Positions 1 to 8,179 of a stretch of DNA of 64,000 nt are shown piece by piece. The translations under genes were made by a program, and so were the position numbers. The notes beneath the pieces are model-generated. The model had not been told where the DNA came from and did not search any database. It saw only the letters and a list, made by a program, of their open reading frames with translations. The stretch covers positions 124,001-188,000 of the forward strand of contig PPHI01000057.1 of NCBI GenBank assembly GCA_002901265.1. The letters are read 5' to 3'. The stretch comes from Rhodopirellula baltica. GTDB taxonomy: Bacteria; Planctomycetota; Planctomycetia; Pirellulales; Pirellulaceae. Within the stretch, counting starts at the first letter, position 1. Each line of letters begins with the position of its first letter.

Positions 1-116
1 CCGGTGCAACCATCGGCTACGGGCAATTGCACAACGCTTGATCTTCCACTACCAAAGTGCCGCACCATCGGTGCGAATAACAAGACACCCCGCTTGCAAG
101 ACAAAGAGGCGTTACC

Positions 117-401
117 ATGGCAATGCAAGTCAATGAATACTTTAACGGCAATGTAAAATCGATCGCGTTCAGCAACTCTGACGGCAAAGCCACCGCCGGC
201 GTAATGGCTATCGGAACGTATGAATTTGGCACGAGCGAAAACGAATTGATGAAAGTCGTTTCGGGTGAAATGTCGGTGAAGTTGCCAGGTAGCGATGCGT
301 TCGAAACGTTTTCTACCGGACAAGACTTTCGCGTGCCGGCAAATGTCAAGTTTCAAGTCCAAGTGATTCAAGAAACCGCTTACTTGTGCTTTTATGGGTA
401 A
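117..401 (+). CDS. ppnP: Pyrimidine/purine nucleoside phosphorylase PpnP
   Basis: A 94-residue protein that matches the PpnP (YaiE, DUF1255) family along its full usual length. The opening [15 protein letters not shown] and the later block [20 protein letters not shown] are hallmarks of the family. PpnP enzymes are small cupin-fold proteins that phosphorolyse several nucleosides to free base and ribose-1-phosphate in the cytoplasm (family knowledge). The ATG at 117 follows a GAGG ribosome site with about eight bases of spacing. The gene stands alone on the plus strand; the next gene starts 70 bases downstream. Nothing in the sequence looks damaged. Confidence 0.93.
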   Translation: MAMQVNEYFNGNVKSIAFSNSDGKATAGVMAIGTYEFGTSENELMKVVSGEMSVKLPGSDAFETFSTGQDFRVPANVKFQVQVIQETAYLCFYG

Positions 402-471
402 CGTGCAGGCGTCGTTAGGCGCGCGCACGAAGCCATTGTGAGCTCACACCCTTTTGCAGGATCCGTCATCA

Positions 472-1119
472 ATGGCGAAGAAAAACTCTTCCGTCACCGA
501 GTTCATCAACAAGGACAAAACTTGGCAGCAAGAGATTCGCAAGCTACGCGAACTGCTCTTGGAAAACGGCCTGACGGAGGAGTTCAAATGGCGAGCCCCC
601 TGCTACACGCACGAATCAAGCAACATCGTCATCATCGGTCGACTAAAAAAAAGCTGCACTCTTGGCTTTTTCAAAGGTGTGTTGCTGTCAGATCCGCAAT
701 CGATCTTGGTCGCCCCTGGCCCCAATAGCCAGTCCGCCCGCGTGGTCCGATTCGAGAGTCTTGAAAGCATTGAATCGCTGTCAGACACGATCGGTGCGTA
801 CATCAAAGAAGCCATCGAACTTGAGGCGAAAGGCGCAAAGGTCGACTTCAATCAAAAAGATGAAATCGAACTGCCCGATGAATTGCTGCAGACCTACGAC
901 GAAAACCCGCTCTTGAAGTCTGCGTTCGAGTCACTTACCCCAGGCCGACGACGTGCCTATGTGCTTCACTTCACATCGGCCAAACAGTCAAAGACTCGCA
1001 AATCGCGTGTCGAAAACTGCATCCCACGCATCATGGCTGGCAAAGGGATGCACGATTGTATTTGTGGCCTTTCTGATCGAATGCCGCGATGTGATGGTTC
1101 GCACCAACGAAAACGCTAG
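472..1119 (+). CDS. YdeI/DUF1801-type protein with C-terminal CDGSH iron-sulfur motif
   Basis: A 215-residue protein from the ATG at 472 (an in-frame TTG at 454 is less likely). Residues about 15-115 resemble DUF1801, with a WRAPCYTH block. The second half, ending LTPGRRRAYVLHFTSAKQSKTR, is typical of YdeI/OmpD-associated proteins, whose role is poorly known. The extreme C-terminus carries C196-x-C198-x2-S201-x3-P205-x-C207-D208-G209-S210-H211, which fits the full CDGSH signature (three Cys and one His) that binds a 2Fe-2S cluster in mitoNEET-like proteins. Cluster binding and redox or stress function are inferred. No signal peptide is visible, so it should be cytoplasmic. Confidence 0.85.
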   Translation: MAKKNSSVTEFINKDKTWQQEIRKLRELLLENGLTEEFKWRAPCYTHESSNIVIIGRLKKSCTLGFFKGVLLSDPQSILVAPGPNSQSARVVRFESLESIESLSDTIGAYIKEAIELEAKGAKVDFNQKDEIELPDELLQTYDENPLLKSAFESLTPGRRRAYVLHFTSAKQSKTRKSRVENCIPRIMAGKGMHDCICGLSDRMPRCDGSHQRKR

Positions 1120-1169
1120 AATCTTCACCTGACATCTTTCGAAGGCCACTTGAAAACAGGTGTTGGGTG

Positions 1170-1736
1170 ATGTTGAAAATCAGTCGACGGTTGATGCTTG
1201 GCGGATTGGTGTGTTGCTGCGCGTTTTCAAATGCTGACGAGCCTTACCGCAGTAAAGAAGACTCCGCTATTCATGTCCCCACACCACGTGACGTTGTCGA
1301 CAGGATGTTGGCACTGGCCAGAGTGACCAAGCAAGACATGCTCGTGGACTTGGGTTGCGGCGATGGACGAGTCGTTGTTGCGGCCGCGAAACGCTATGGC
1401 TGCCATGCGGAAGGTTTTGAGATTGATGCGAGGAAAGTTGCGGAGTCACGAGAGAACGTGAAGACCGCGGGAACAGAAAAGCTGGTTCGGATCACCCAGA
1501 AAGATATCTTCGACGTGGACCTTCGCAAGGCGACCGTTGTCACGTTGTACCTGTTGCCCGAAATGAATGAAAAGCTGATCCCACAGCTTCGTCAGATGCC
1601 AGATAACGCTCGGATCGTTTGCCACGATTTTCCGATCGAAGGCATCAAGGTGACTCAAACCGAATCAATGAAGTCCGTGGATGACGGAGGCCCACACACC
1701 ATCTATCTCTATCGCCTTCCGCTTCAAGACAAATAG
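1170..1736 (+). CDS. Exported class I SAM-dependent methyltransferase
   Basis: A 188-residue protein. The ATG at 1170 follows directly on a GTG at 1167; either could be the start. Residues 1-22 form a basic-hydrophobic signal-like segment (RRLMLGGLVCCCAFSNA), suggesting export or membrane attachment. Motif I of Rossmann methyltransferases is present at about 60-67 (DLGCGDGR), preceded by the VPTPRDVVDRML block common in this subfamily, and an acidic residue at the end of beta 2 (GFEIDA) should bind the ribose of SAM. The substrate is not evident. A signal peptide on a SAM enzyme is odd because SAM is normally cytoplasmic. It converges on the cytochrome gene downstream. Confidence 0.82.
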   Translation: MLKISRRLMLGGLVCCCAFSNADEPYRSKEDSAIHVPTPRDVVDRMLALARVTKQDMLVDLGCGDGRVVVAAAKRYGCHAEGFEIDARKVAESRENVKTAGTEKLVRITQKDIFDVDLRKATVVTLYLLPEMNEKLIPQLRQMPDNARIVCHDFPIEGIKVTQTESMKSVDDGGPHTIYLYRLPLQDK

Positions 1737-1771
1737 ATTGGCGTGATGCCAAGTAGATTGGCATCATGCCA
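1735..1771. terminator. Tandem hairpins between convergent genes
   Basis: Two hairpins lie in a 20-base direct repeat between the convergent methyltransferase and cytochrome genes. The first pairs TTGGC with GCCAA (1738-1752), the second TGGCAT with ATGCCA (1759-1771). There is no clear poly-T tract, so this is a candidate bidirectional terminator rather than a textbook intrinsic one. Confidence 0.45.
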
Positions 1772-1776
1772 GGGCC

Positions 1777-3702
1777 TTACTCCTGCAAGTTGACCGGACG
1801 ACTGTCTCGCTTTTGCATCAGGTCAGCCATTTTTTCGCGATCAAAAAGTCCGTCGGTTCCGATCAACAGTGCGGCGTCTGGTTCGTGACTTTGATCCAGT
1901 GCCCGTTGATACTGCTCGCCCATGATCGCGCCGCGGCTTTCCAGCGATTCGAGAAAGTCATAATCGAAATTCTTCGTATGCGGCAACGAATTGAATCCAC
2001 GCTCAGCCATCAGCCGAATCGCGTGGTATTCGTCGTCCATCCCCAACAAAAAGAACAGGGGCATCCACTTTGTGCCGGATGCTTCTTGCGCGGGTTGCCA
2101 CTGGAACGCATTCACTTGCAAGGCCCGCTGGGCGGCGTCTCCGATCATGAACTGCAATACCCCCGACGCAATGTTCTTTTGGTCGCTGGTCAGCTGGGGT
2201 AAGTCGTGCCCGTACCAATCTGTGAGGTTCGTGGCGGTCTCTCCAAGGGTGTGGTCCAAGTGACAGAGATTGCAGGCGTTTGGACGCCCTGTCTCAAGCG
2301 TGGACTTCACAGAAGGACTCGTGATCGTATGCGAACGGCTGGTTTTCAATAGACCGTAGACCGTGTGCGGCATGTGACAATTCATACAGCGGCTGCCTGC
2401 TGAATCGATCGGATGGTGCGTGTGCTCGATGCCCAGTTCTTTGTATTTGGGATGGCATTGGATACAAGCATCATCGCCGCGCATCTGCGGTTTGAGTTGA
2501 TCGTCTTTCCAGGTGTTTTGTCGAGAGAGATCTTGTTCGTGCATGGTGTGACAAGAGAAGCACGAGAGTTCGCCGTTTTTAAAACAAGGCGACTCGATCA
2601 TGCCCGAATAATCGCGTCCCGTTACTCGGATTTCTCCATCCGACCAAAAGTGATTCTGGGTAAACCCCGAGTGCGCGTCGAACAGCTTGAATGTCTCGCC
2701 TGTTCGATGTTCTTCGGTTGCCCGCACCAAACGCAAAAAGGGCGCATCGTTTAATGAATCACCTGGGCGGAACTGCCTCCCGTCCTTGAAATACTGCTCT
2801 TGCTGATCCGCGTCCGCGATGCTGATCATCATCATGCCATGACATTGGCCACACATGTCCGATCGCAGTTCGGCGGGCAGCTTTGCCGGGTTCACAATGG
2901 GATCAACGGTATCACCGATCGACAGTGATAGCGATGTCGCGGCAAGTGACGAATCATGGCATTGAATGTGGTTTTCACCAGGTCCATGACACGCTTCACA
3001 GCTGATCCCAAATTCCGCAACACGCGTGTCCCAAGCCACATCACCTCGAGCAGGAGGACGTGTACGAACCTGTGTCGCGTGGCAATTGCTACAGATCGCA
3101 TTCCAGCGTGAAAACTCGGGACCTTTGGCCATATCAGGGTGCCGCAGGAATGCGCTCTTGCGCGGAATCCATCGCTGCGCGTCAATGTAGTAAACAATGG
3201 GCAGCTGCGCAGGTGTACCGTCGTACCCTGACTCGTACCAAAACACTTGCATGTGGTGTGATCCGGTCGTCAGAACCAACTTCCGCTTCATACGCTTTCC
3301 GTTTGCGATCGGATCGGCCAATTCGACAAAGTACTCGTCGCCCTGACGGACAAAGTCGAATTTCGCACCTTCGCTCACAACGGATCCGCCATCGACAATA
3401 GGTGCCGGCACAGCGTCTGGGCTGACAACTTGTGTCATGGTGCGATGGTACGACTCATGCCATGACTGGTGATATTCGCGGTGGCATTCCAAACAGGCTT
3501 GTGAACCGACATACCCCGAGGTTCGTGCCACAGTTGGTACTGCTTCGATTGGGGGCGGCGTTGTAGCAGCTGGCTCAGGCAACTTGCTTTTCACCGAAGC
3601 AATCTTGACGACCTGAGGCGATGATTCGGAAAACACCAGCGCATAGACGAGGATCGCAGCGAAACCGATCGCCAGAAGCTTCCAGAGTAGGCTTGTTTTC
3701 AT
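1777..3702 (-). CDS. Membrane-anchored octahaem c-type cytochrome
   Basis: A 641-residue protein with an N-terminal membrane anchor (residues about 7-25) and eight CXXCH haem-binding motifs: CLECH, CSNCH, CEACH, CGQCH, CFSCH, CIQCH, CMNCH and CNLCH. The arrangement fits the multihaem cytochrome c554/doubled-CXXCH superfamily found in many planctomycetes. The protein would sit on the outer face of the cytoplasmic membrane and carry electrons; whether it reduces a substrate such as an oxidised nitrogen or sulfur compound or only relays electrons cannot be read from the sequence. The roughly 140 C-terminal residues after the last haem contain no further haem site. No partner oxidoreductase gene lies alongside, so it is a single-gene unit. 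Confidence 0.88.
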   Translation of the reverse strand: MKTSLLWKLLAIGFAAILVYALVFSESSPQVVKIASVKSKLPEPAATTPPPIEAVPTVARTSGYVGSQACLECHREYHQSWHESYHRTMTQVVSPDAVPAPIVDGGSVVSEGAKFDFVRQGDEYFVELADPIANGKRMKRKLVLTTGSHHMQVFWYESGYDGTPAQLPIVYYIDAQRWIPRKSAFLRHPDMAKGPEFSRWNAICSNCHATQVRTRPPARGDVAWDTRVAEFGISCEACHGPGENHIQCHDSSLAATSLSLSIGDTVDPIVNPAKLPAELRSDMCGQCHGMMMISIADADQQEQYFKDGRQFRPGDSLNDAPFLRLVRATEEHRTGETFKLFDAHSGFTQNHFWSDGEIRVTGRDYSGMIESPCFKNGELSCFSCHTMHEQDLSRQNTWKDDQLKPQMRGDDACIQCHPKYKELGIEHTHHPIDSAGSRCMNCHMPHTVYGLLKTSRSHTITSPSVKSTLETGRPNACNLCHLDHTLGETATNLTDWYGHDLPQLTSDQKNIASGVLQFMIGDAAQRALQVNAFQWQPAQEASGTKWMPLFFLLGMDDEYHAIRLMAERGFNSLPHTKNFDYDFLESLESRGAIMGEQYQRALDQSHEPDAALLIGTDGLFDREKMADLMQKRDSRPVNLQE

Positions 3703-3826
3703 CCCAATCCGACTTGATGGTTGTCGTGAATCGTAGACACGTCAGCACAACCATTCTAGTGAAACCGCATCACCCAGCGTGTACAGAACCGCATTGCGAT
3801 TTCAATTCCGTCGCCATTCCGCGACC

Positions 3827-4018
3827 TCACTGATCAAAGAGCGCCTCTACCACCTGTTCAATATCGAAATGGACGATGTGGTCTTCGGTCGGCTTTTGAC
3901 GTTTGGCTCTAAGAATCAAAACAGCCATCGTCACGCCCATTTTGCGGTACAACGCTTTGTTGAACCGGAACAGTTGGCCATCGGGCAATTGGCTGAAATG
4001 AAGGATCTTTTGGACCAT
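3827..4018 (-). CDS. Small conserved-looking hypothetical protein
   Basis: A 63-residue minus-strand ORF from the ATG at 4018, preceded by a GGGGGTG ribosome-site-like run about ten bases upstream (an in-frame GTG lies at 4027). The product (FSQLPDGQLFRFNKALYRKMG and a C-terminal DIEQVVEALF) has the balanced composition of a real folded protein, without signal peptide or membrane segment. I do not recognise the family. It lies between the cytochrome and the deacetylase operon on the same strand, separated from both by more than 120 bases. Confidence 0.5.
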   Translation of the reverse strand: MVQKILHFSQLPDGQLFRFNKALYRKMGVTMAVLILRAKRQKPTEDHIVHFDIEQVVEALFDQ

Positions 4019-4164
4019 CCGTTGCACCCCCTTTGTGTACGGTTTGTTAATGGTAGCGGGGGACGGAGTGTAGGTCTACGAGAAAATCACCTGAAGAGGG
4101 CGACTGACATCGAAAGGCAGCCCTGTTTTGCTGGACCAATCAGCAGTACTTCAGTATTTGTCCA

Positions 4165-4878
4165 TTACGCTGGTCGCATTAGCTCGCGGTAGCTAATCGC
4201 GTCCCAATCGAGGGCCAAAATCCGCCTTAGACTCGCCCTCAGACGTAATCGATGGTCAAAGGGATGAAGGGCGATTCTCACAGGTTTTTTCAAATGCCGC
4301 GTTGCCATCGCCAACTGATTCGCAACACGTAAAAACTGTTCGCGGAACAACGTGTCGGCTTCGAATCCGAAAAGCGGCAAACGCGTCCTTGTGAGCGTTT
4401 GTACTTGCCGTATGCCGGACAAAGTTTCGATCATCGGAAAAGGCAGATGAAGCAGTTGTTTCGCAGAAATTGCTCCCATTGCCCAAGCTGGCGGAACGTA
4501 CAACACCGGACGGTCAAAATCTTGTTCATCAAACCACCGTGCACATCGCGAAACCAATTGGCAAATCTCTTCACCGGACAGGCTCAGATGCTCGGCGACA
4601 TTTCGCGAAATCAGTCTTTGGTGAATCCGATGTTTCCAGCCATTCACCGAGCGGCATCGATGGAGCCAACCATGTCCCGCCAACTCGCAACCCTCGTCGC
4701 ACCAGCGGCGCAGTAGTCTCAGATCAGAGTTGGACCATTGCTTGCCTGGAACAACTAGCAAGGTGATCCGCCGATGGCATGCCTCGCGACAGATCGCGAG
4801 CAATTGCCCCACTTCATCCAGAGTGTCCGGCATCACGTCATGAATCGACAACAGTGCCTTGGGACGCCGACTATCCAT
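4165..4878 (-). CDS. DUF2334-like polysaccharide deacetylase
   Basis: A 237-residue protein. The ATG at 4878 is preferred to the adjacent TTG at 4881. The opening KALLSIHDVMPDTLDEV, then LLVVPG and the CELAGHGWLHR block, match the NodB-like deacetylase fold of DUF2334: the early HD pair and the later HG-x-x-H motif are the expected metal ligands. Such proteins remove acetyl groups from amino sugars in glycans or glycolipids (family knowledge); the substrate here is inferred from context. It is the last gene of a three-gene minus-strand operon, overlapping the glycosyltransferase by 8 bases, so the two are probably translationally coupled. Confidence 0.82.
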   Translation of the reverse strand: MDSRRPKALLSIHDVMPDTLDEVGQLLAICREACHRRITLLVVPGKQWSNSDLRLLRRWCDEGCELAGHGWLHRCRSVNGWKHRIHQRLISRNVAEHLSLSGEEICQLVSRCARWFDEQDFDRPVLYVPPAWAMGAISAKQLLHLPFPMIETLSGIRQVQTLTRTRLPLFGFEADTLFREQFLRVANQLAMATRHLKKPVRIALHPFDHRLRLRASLRRILALDWDAISYRELMRPA

Positions 4879-6061
4879 CAATCGTTTCTACGATACGGTT
4901 GCATGAATTGGATGCGGCATCGGTCAAGAACCGGAGCCAAACACGGATCGTGTGACGATTGAAATCTTCGACGGCTTCCCACCCGATTCGTCCGGTCGCT
5001 AATCGGTCTTGCCCCGACATCTTACAAAATGAAGCGATGCCCTCCGCGACGCTCTTCTCGTCGTCGAGATAAAACAAGCCGTTGGCAAATGAAGGCCACT
5101 TCGCAATACCACAAGATCGACGCAGAAGCACAAACCGTCGACGAGCGAGTGCTTCCAGAGCAACCGTACCAAACGCTTCGATCGATGATGGCAACAACAA
5201 CGCGTCGCTGCGGTCCATCTCGCGGCGCACCTCATCACGCGAAAGCCAGCCGAGATAGCTTACGTTGCGATGACGACTTGCAAATGCTTCAACTTCGCAT
5301 CGTCCTGGACCATCGCCGGCAATCGCGAACTCGTATTGCGTGTGCGTCTTTGCCGCGTCAAGAATTTCGGCGACACCTTTCTCAATCGCGAGTCTTCCGA
5401 CGAATAAAAATCGGCGAACATCGGCGGAAGGTGGTACAAGTCTGTCGTTCAAAAAGTCGGCAGAGACGGGCGTTCCCATGATGCGAACTGCGTCAGCGCC
5501 GAGTTGCTTTGCCGCAAGGAATGAATCTGGATTCAACGCCGCGACCATCGTGGCTCGCCGTATGAGCCAGCGGTTCAACCAATTTAAACACCAACCAAGT
5601 GGCTTCGAAATCACCCCGGGCCAATACAACGGCAGCAGGCGATCAAAATTCGTATGATTGACGACCAAGACCGGAAGACTGCGTTCGATCGCATAACGCA
5701 TGCCCATCAGTGTGTAGACGCCTAGCGAAGGCAACACGATCAACTGTGGCGACTGGCGATCCAATTGCGCTACGAATTTCCGATAGCGCGGCCAAACCAT
5801 TCGCTGTGTCCTGTCACCGGGCATCGGCACAGACCATCGTTCAGTATCGCGATCGCATTCCGCTGAAGGACAGATCAACTGAATCTGCTCAACGGCGGGA
5901 CGTAGATGCTCGATCAAATCTGCGTAGTACGTCCCGACCCCATTTCGTCCACGGATCGCGTCGGAAACAATCGAAATCCGCAAGCGACGTCGTCGCGAGC
6001 CCCAATCCGACACAGACGAATCCAACGTTCGCGGACTTTTTTCGGCAAGCCTTACATTCAT
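4871..6061 (-). CDS. GT4-family glycosyltransferase
   Basis: A 396-residue protein with the two-Rossmann GT-B layout. The N-terminal half opens with RLRISIVSDAIRGRNGVGTYYADLIEHL, the glycine-rich acceptor-side loop of group 1 transferases. The C-terminal half carries FLFVGRLAIEKGVAEILDA and the ALLLPSSIEAFGTVALEALA block, whose glutamates bind the nucleotide sugar in GT4 enzymes. Donor and acceptor cannot be read from the sequence. It is cytoplasmic or peripheral on the membrane. Its start overlaps the sulfotransferase stop by 4 bases and its end overlaps the deacetylase start, so the three proteins are probably made together to build one glycan or glycolipid. Confidence 0.9.
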   Translation of the reverse strand: MNVRLAEKSPRTLDSSVSDWGSRRRRLRISIVSDAIRGRNGVGTYYADLIEHLRPAVEQIQLICPSAECDRDTERWSVPMPGDRTQRMVWPRYRKFVAQLDRQSPQLIVLPSLGVYTLMGMRYAIERSLPVLVVNHTNFDRLLPLYWPGVISKPLGWCLNWLNRWLIRRATMVAALNPDSFLAAKQLGADAVRIMGTPVSADFLNDRLVPPSADVRRFLFVGRLAIEKGVAEILDAAKTHTQYEFAIAGDGPGRCEVEAFASRHRNVSYLGWLSRDEVRREMDRSDALLLPSSIEAFGTVALEALARRRFVLLRRSCGIAKWPSFANGLFYLDDEKSVAEGIASFCKMSGQDRLATGRIGWEAVEDFNRHTIRVWLRFLTDAASNSCNRIVETIDG

Positions 6062-7143
6062 GGTCCCACCTTCTGCTTCGCTGTGAACGACGACGTTTCG
6101 TATCCTTCATTCGGTAGAGCACCGAACGATTCCATCAACGTGGCTCGGTCGATTCCGAACTCGGCTAACGAATACAAGTGTGAACTCCGGTACGACTGCT
6201 GTTCTTCACACGCTGTCATGATTCGTCGACGCCCCGCGATCGAATAGATTGAACCGAATCGGGTTTCGATCCGTTCGACAACATTCCGTTTGGAATCGAC
6301 AAGGTCTTGGTATTCAATCAGCAGGAAACGAGATTCGGGCAGCCTTGCCGCACAATGTTCCAAGACAAACCAATAGTGTGAAAGCAGATTGATAAACTTA
6401 GAAACGATTCGTGGGTCAGTGACATCGTTTCCAAACAGCGCCATGCCCTCACGCAGAGAACTCAGTTGTGATGGCACCGCCGAAACCGGACTTCGCCGAA
6501 GCCCAATGAAGGTCGCATCGGGAAACGCTTCAGCCAGTGCAGGTACCCACGTCGTCAGACTCGGATTCTTTGCCAAGTACCGGGCATCGGTCCCACGAAA
6601 GAAAAGGTGACGTTGAATCAATCGTTTGTAGGTTGCCACCAGCATTTTTCGCCGTTCCGTACCCAGGCGACTCTGAAAGTACCCCAGATCCCAAACCGCT
6701 TGATCAAACGGGTACAGCAAGACTTTCAAGAAACAACCATCGAACGGCAGCAGCCCCAGAAAATCTTCTTCGGGAGAGGTCAGCCTGGTGAGATGAACCG
6801 CGTCAAAGCGGCTGCCAATCATCCGCTGAATCAACGTCAGCATTCGCGCGACCGGGCGTCCAAAGAATTGATCGAGATTGCCGAGTCGCTGCACCAGTCG
6901 CTTCTGACATACGGCAGGCGCAAAGACGAGTTCCCATAACGGCATCGTCGCAAAAGCGGCTTCATCGCTTGCGAGCAGTCGATGTAACAACGTCGTCCCA
7001 CTGCGCGGCAAACCAACGATAAACAGTGGCCTTTGAACCAAGACATCACGGAGCGACGGATAGAGCCAATCATCGATCTTAAAAGCGATTCGATGAATCC
7101 CAAAAAGGGGAACGCTCAACAGACAAATCAAAGCACCTTTCAT
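6058..7143 (-). CDS. PAPS-dependent sulfotransferase
   Basis: A 361-residue protein of the Sulfotransfer_3 type. PLFIVGLPRSGTTLLHRLLA is the 5'-phosphosulfate-binding loop, and the later block TFIGLRRSPVSAVPSQLSSL is the 3'-phosphate-binding region. An N-terminal hydrophobic stretch (ALICLLSVPLFGIHRIAF) may tether it to the membrane. It would transfer sulfate from PAPS to a hydroxyl or amine of a sugar or lipid (family knowledge). It is the first gene of the operon with the glycosyltransferase (4-base overlap) and deacetylase, which supports a sulfated glycan as the product. Marine planctomycetes are rich in sulfur-related carbohydrate genes, which fits. Confidence 0.88.
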   Translation of the reverse strand: MKGALICLLSVPLFGIHRIAFKIDDWLYPSLRDVLVQRPLFIVGLPRSGTTLLHRLLASDEAAFATMPLWELVFAPAVCQKRLVQRLGNLDQFFGRPVARMLTLIQRMIGSRFDAVHLTRLTSPEEDFLGLLPFDGCFLKVLLYPFDQAVWDLGYFQSRLGTERRKMLVATYKRLIQRHLFFRGTDARYLAKNPSLTTWVPALAEAFPDATFIGLRRSPVSAVPSQLSSLREGMALFGNDVTDPRIVSKFINLLSHYWFVLEHCAARLPESRFLLIEYQDLVDSKRNVVERIETRFGSIYSIAGRRRIMTACEEQQSYRSSHLYSLAEFGIDRATLMESFGALPNEGYETSSFTAKQKVGP

Positions 7144-8179
7144 CGCTCTCCATCTGTGCTTCCAAAGGCAGCTTAGCTATCCGAGAGCAAGCGTGTGAAT
7201 TATCAGCGCGGCTGCATAGGCCAATCGAACCGATGCCAATTCACTTCACCAACCTTTCATCAGGCCTCCATAGGATGCTCCGATTGTGAAGCAATGTGTC
7301 CGTCATCATGACGTATGCTTAACAATGTTCGGCGAAGAGATACGCGGCGATAACGAAGCGAAACACTTCTCAAGAGACGCTTTTCCGACAGCGCTCATGA
7401 ACACGGATCAAATGACTCGTATGATCATGCGATCAGTTCAAACGGAGTTGTACGTTGCCCGACATCCGATCGGCCGACCACATGAGCGCATGGGCCATTG
7501 CACGATAGAGAGAAAGCCAAAAAAGCTGGCGCGTTCGACGAACCGAGCGTCACGTTAACAACGGACCAAGTGAAAAAGAGATGAATGGTCAGGCTGATTA
7601 GTGACTTGTTCGCTTATTGGGCGACTTAATCCACCTTTGTGATCACGACTTTACATTCGCTGCTGTTAGGGCGAATGACACGCGATATGATTGAGACGTC
7701 GGTCGAGTGCTCGGAATGCGTAGGGGCAACACCATTCCATAAGCACTCGGCCGGCTTCTTTGAGCCAACCGGAAAGGGGAAGTCGAATGGGGCAGATCCG
7801 ACATCCCCCTTGGATTCCGGTTGACTTTGAAAAGTTAGCTCCCAGCTAGACATATTTCAACCCTAACTGGCGGTTTGCAGCCCCCGCCGCGGAAAATTGT
7901 TCGGTTAGGCGATGAAATTGTTATTGCCGCCTTCTAGGGCCCGGTGAATCGGCGTTGCTTTTGACAACGATTCAACCAATTTTGCCCGATGCGTGCCTCA
8001 GCGACACACTTTTGCGTCAACCCGCTTCACCTGCAAGAGGGGAAACGTCACCGCAATGACGGCAAACCCGTGTTCGTTTCCAGCAAGCTGGCTAAGTGGT
8101 GACGCACAATTCGATGAGTTCCCTCACCTGGGGACTGTCGTTTTTGCTCCAACTGGTTTGACAGGTACGTGGTAGACCA
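7144..8179. other. Gene-poor 1-kb spacer upstream of the ammonium transporter
   Basis: Between the divergent sulfotransferase and transporter genes I find no ORF that I would call. A 90-codon plus-strand ORF (7286-7558) and a 75-codon minus-strand ORF (7626-7853) lack family features and convincing ribosome sites. I looked for a sigma-54 (GG-N10-GC) element before the transporter and did not find a good one. The spacer could hold a small RNA or decayed gene, but no structure stands out. Confidence 0.5.

Noticed and set aside
7286-7853. A 90-codon plus-strand ORF and a 75-codon minus-strand ORF in the spacer before the ammonium transporter
   Set aside because: No family motif, poor ribosome sites and no supporting operon context.
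7900-8179. Sigma-54 promoter before the ammonium transporter
   Set aside because: Several GG and GC pairs exist, but none with the required 10-base spacing and flanking consensus.
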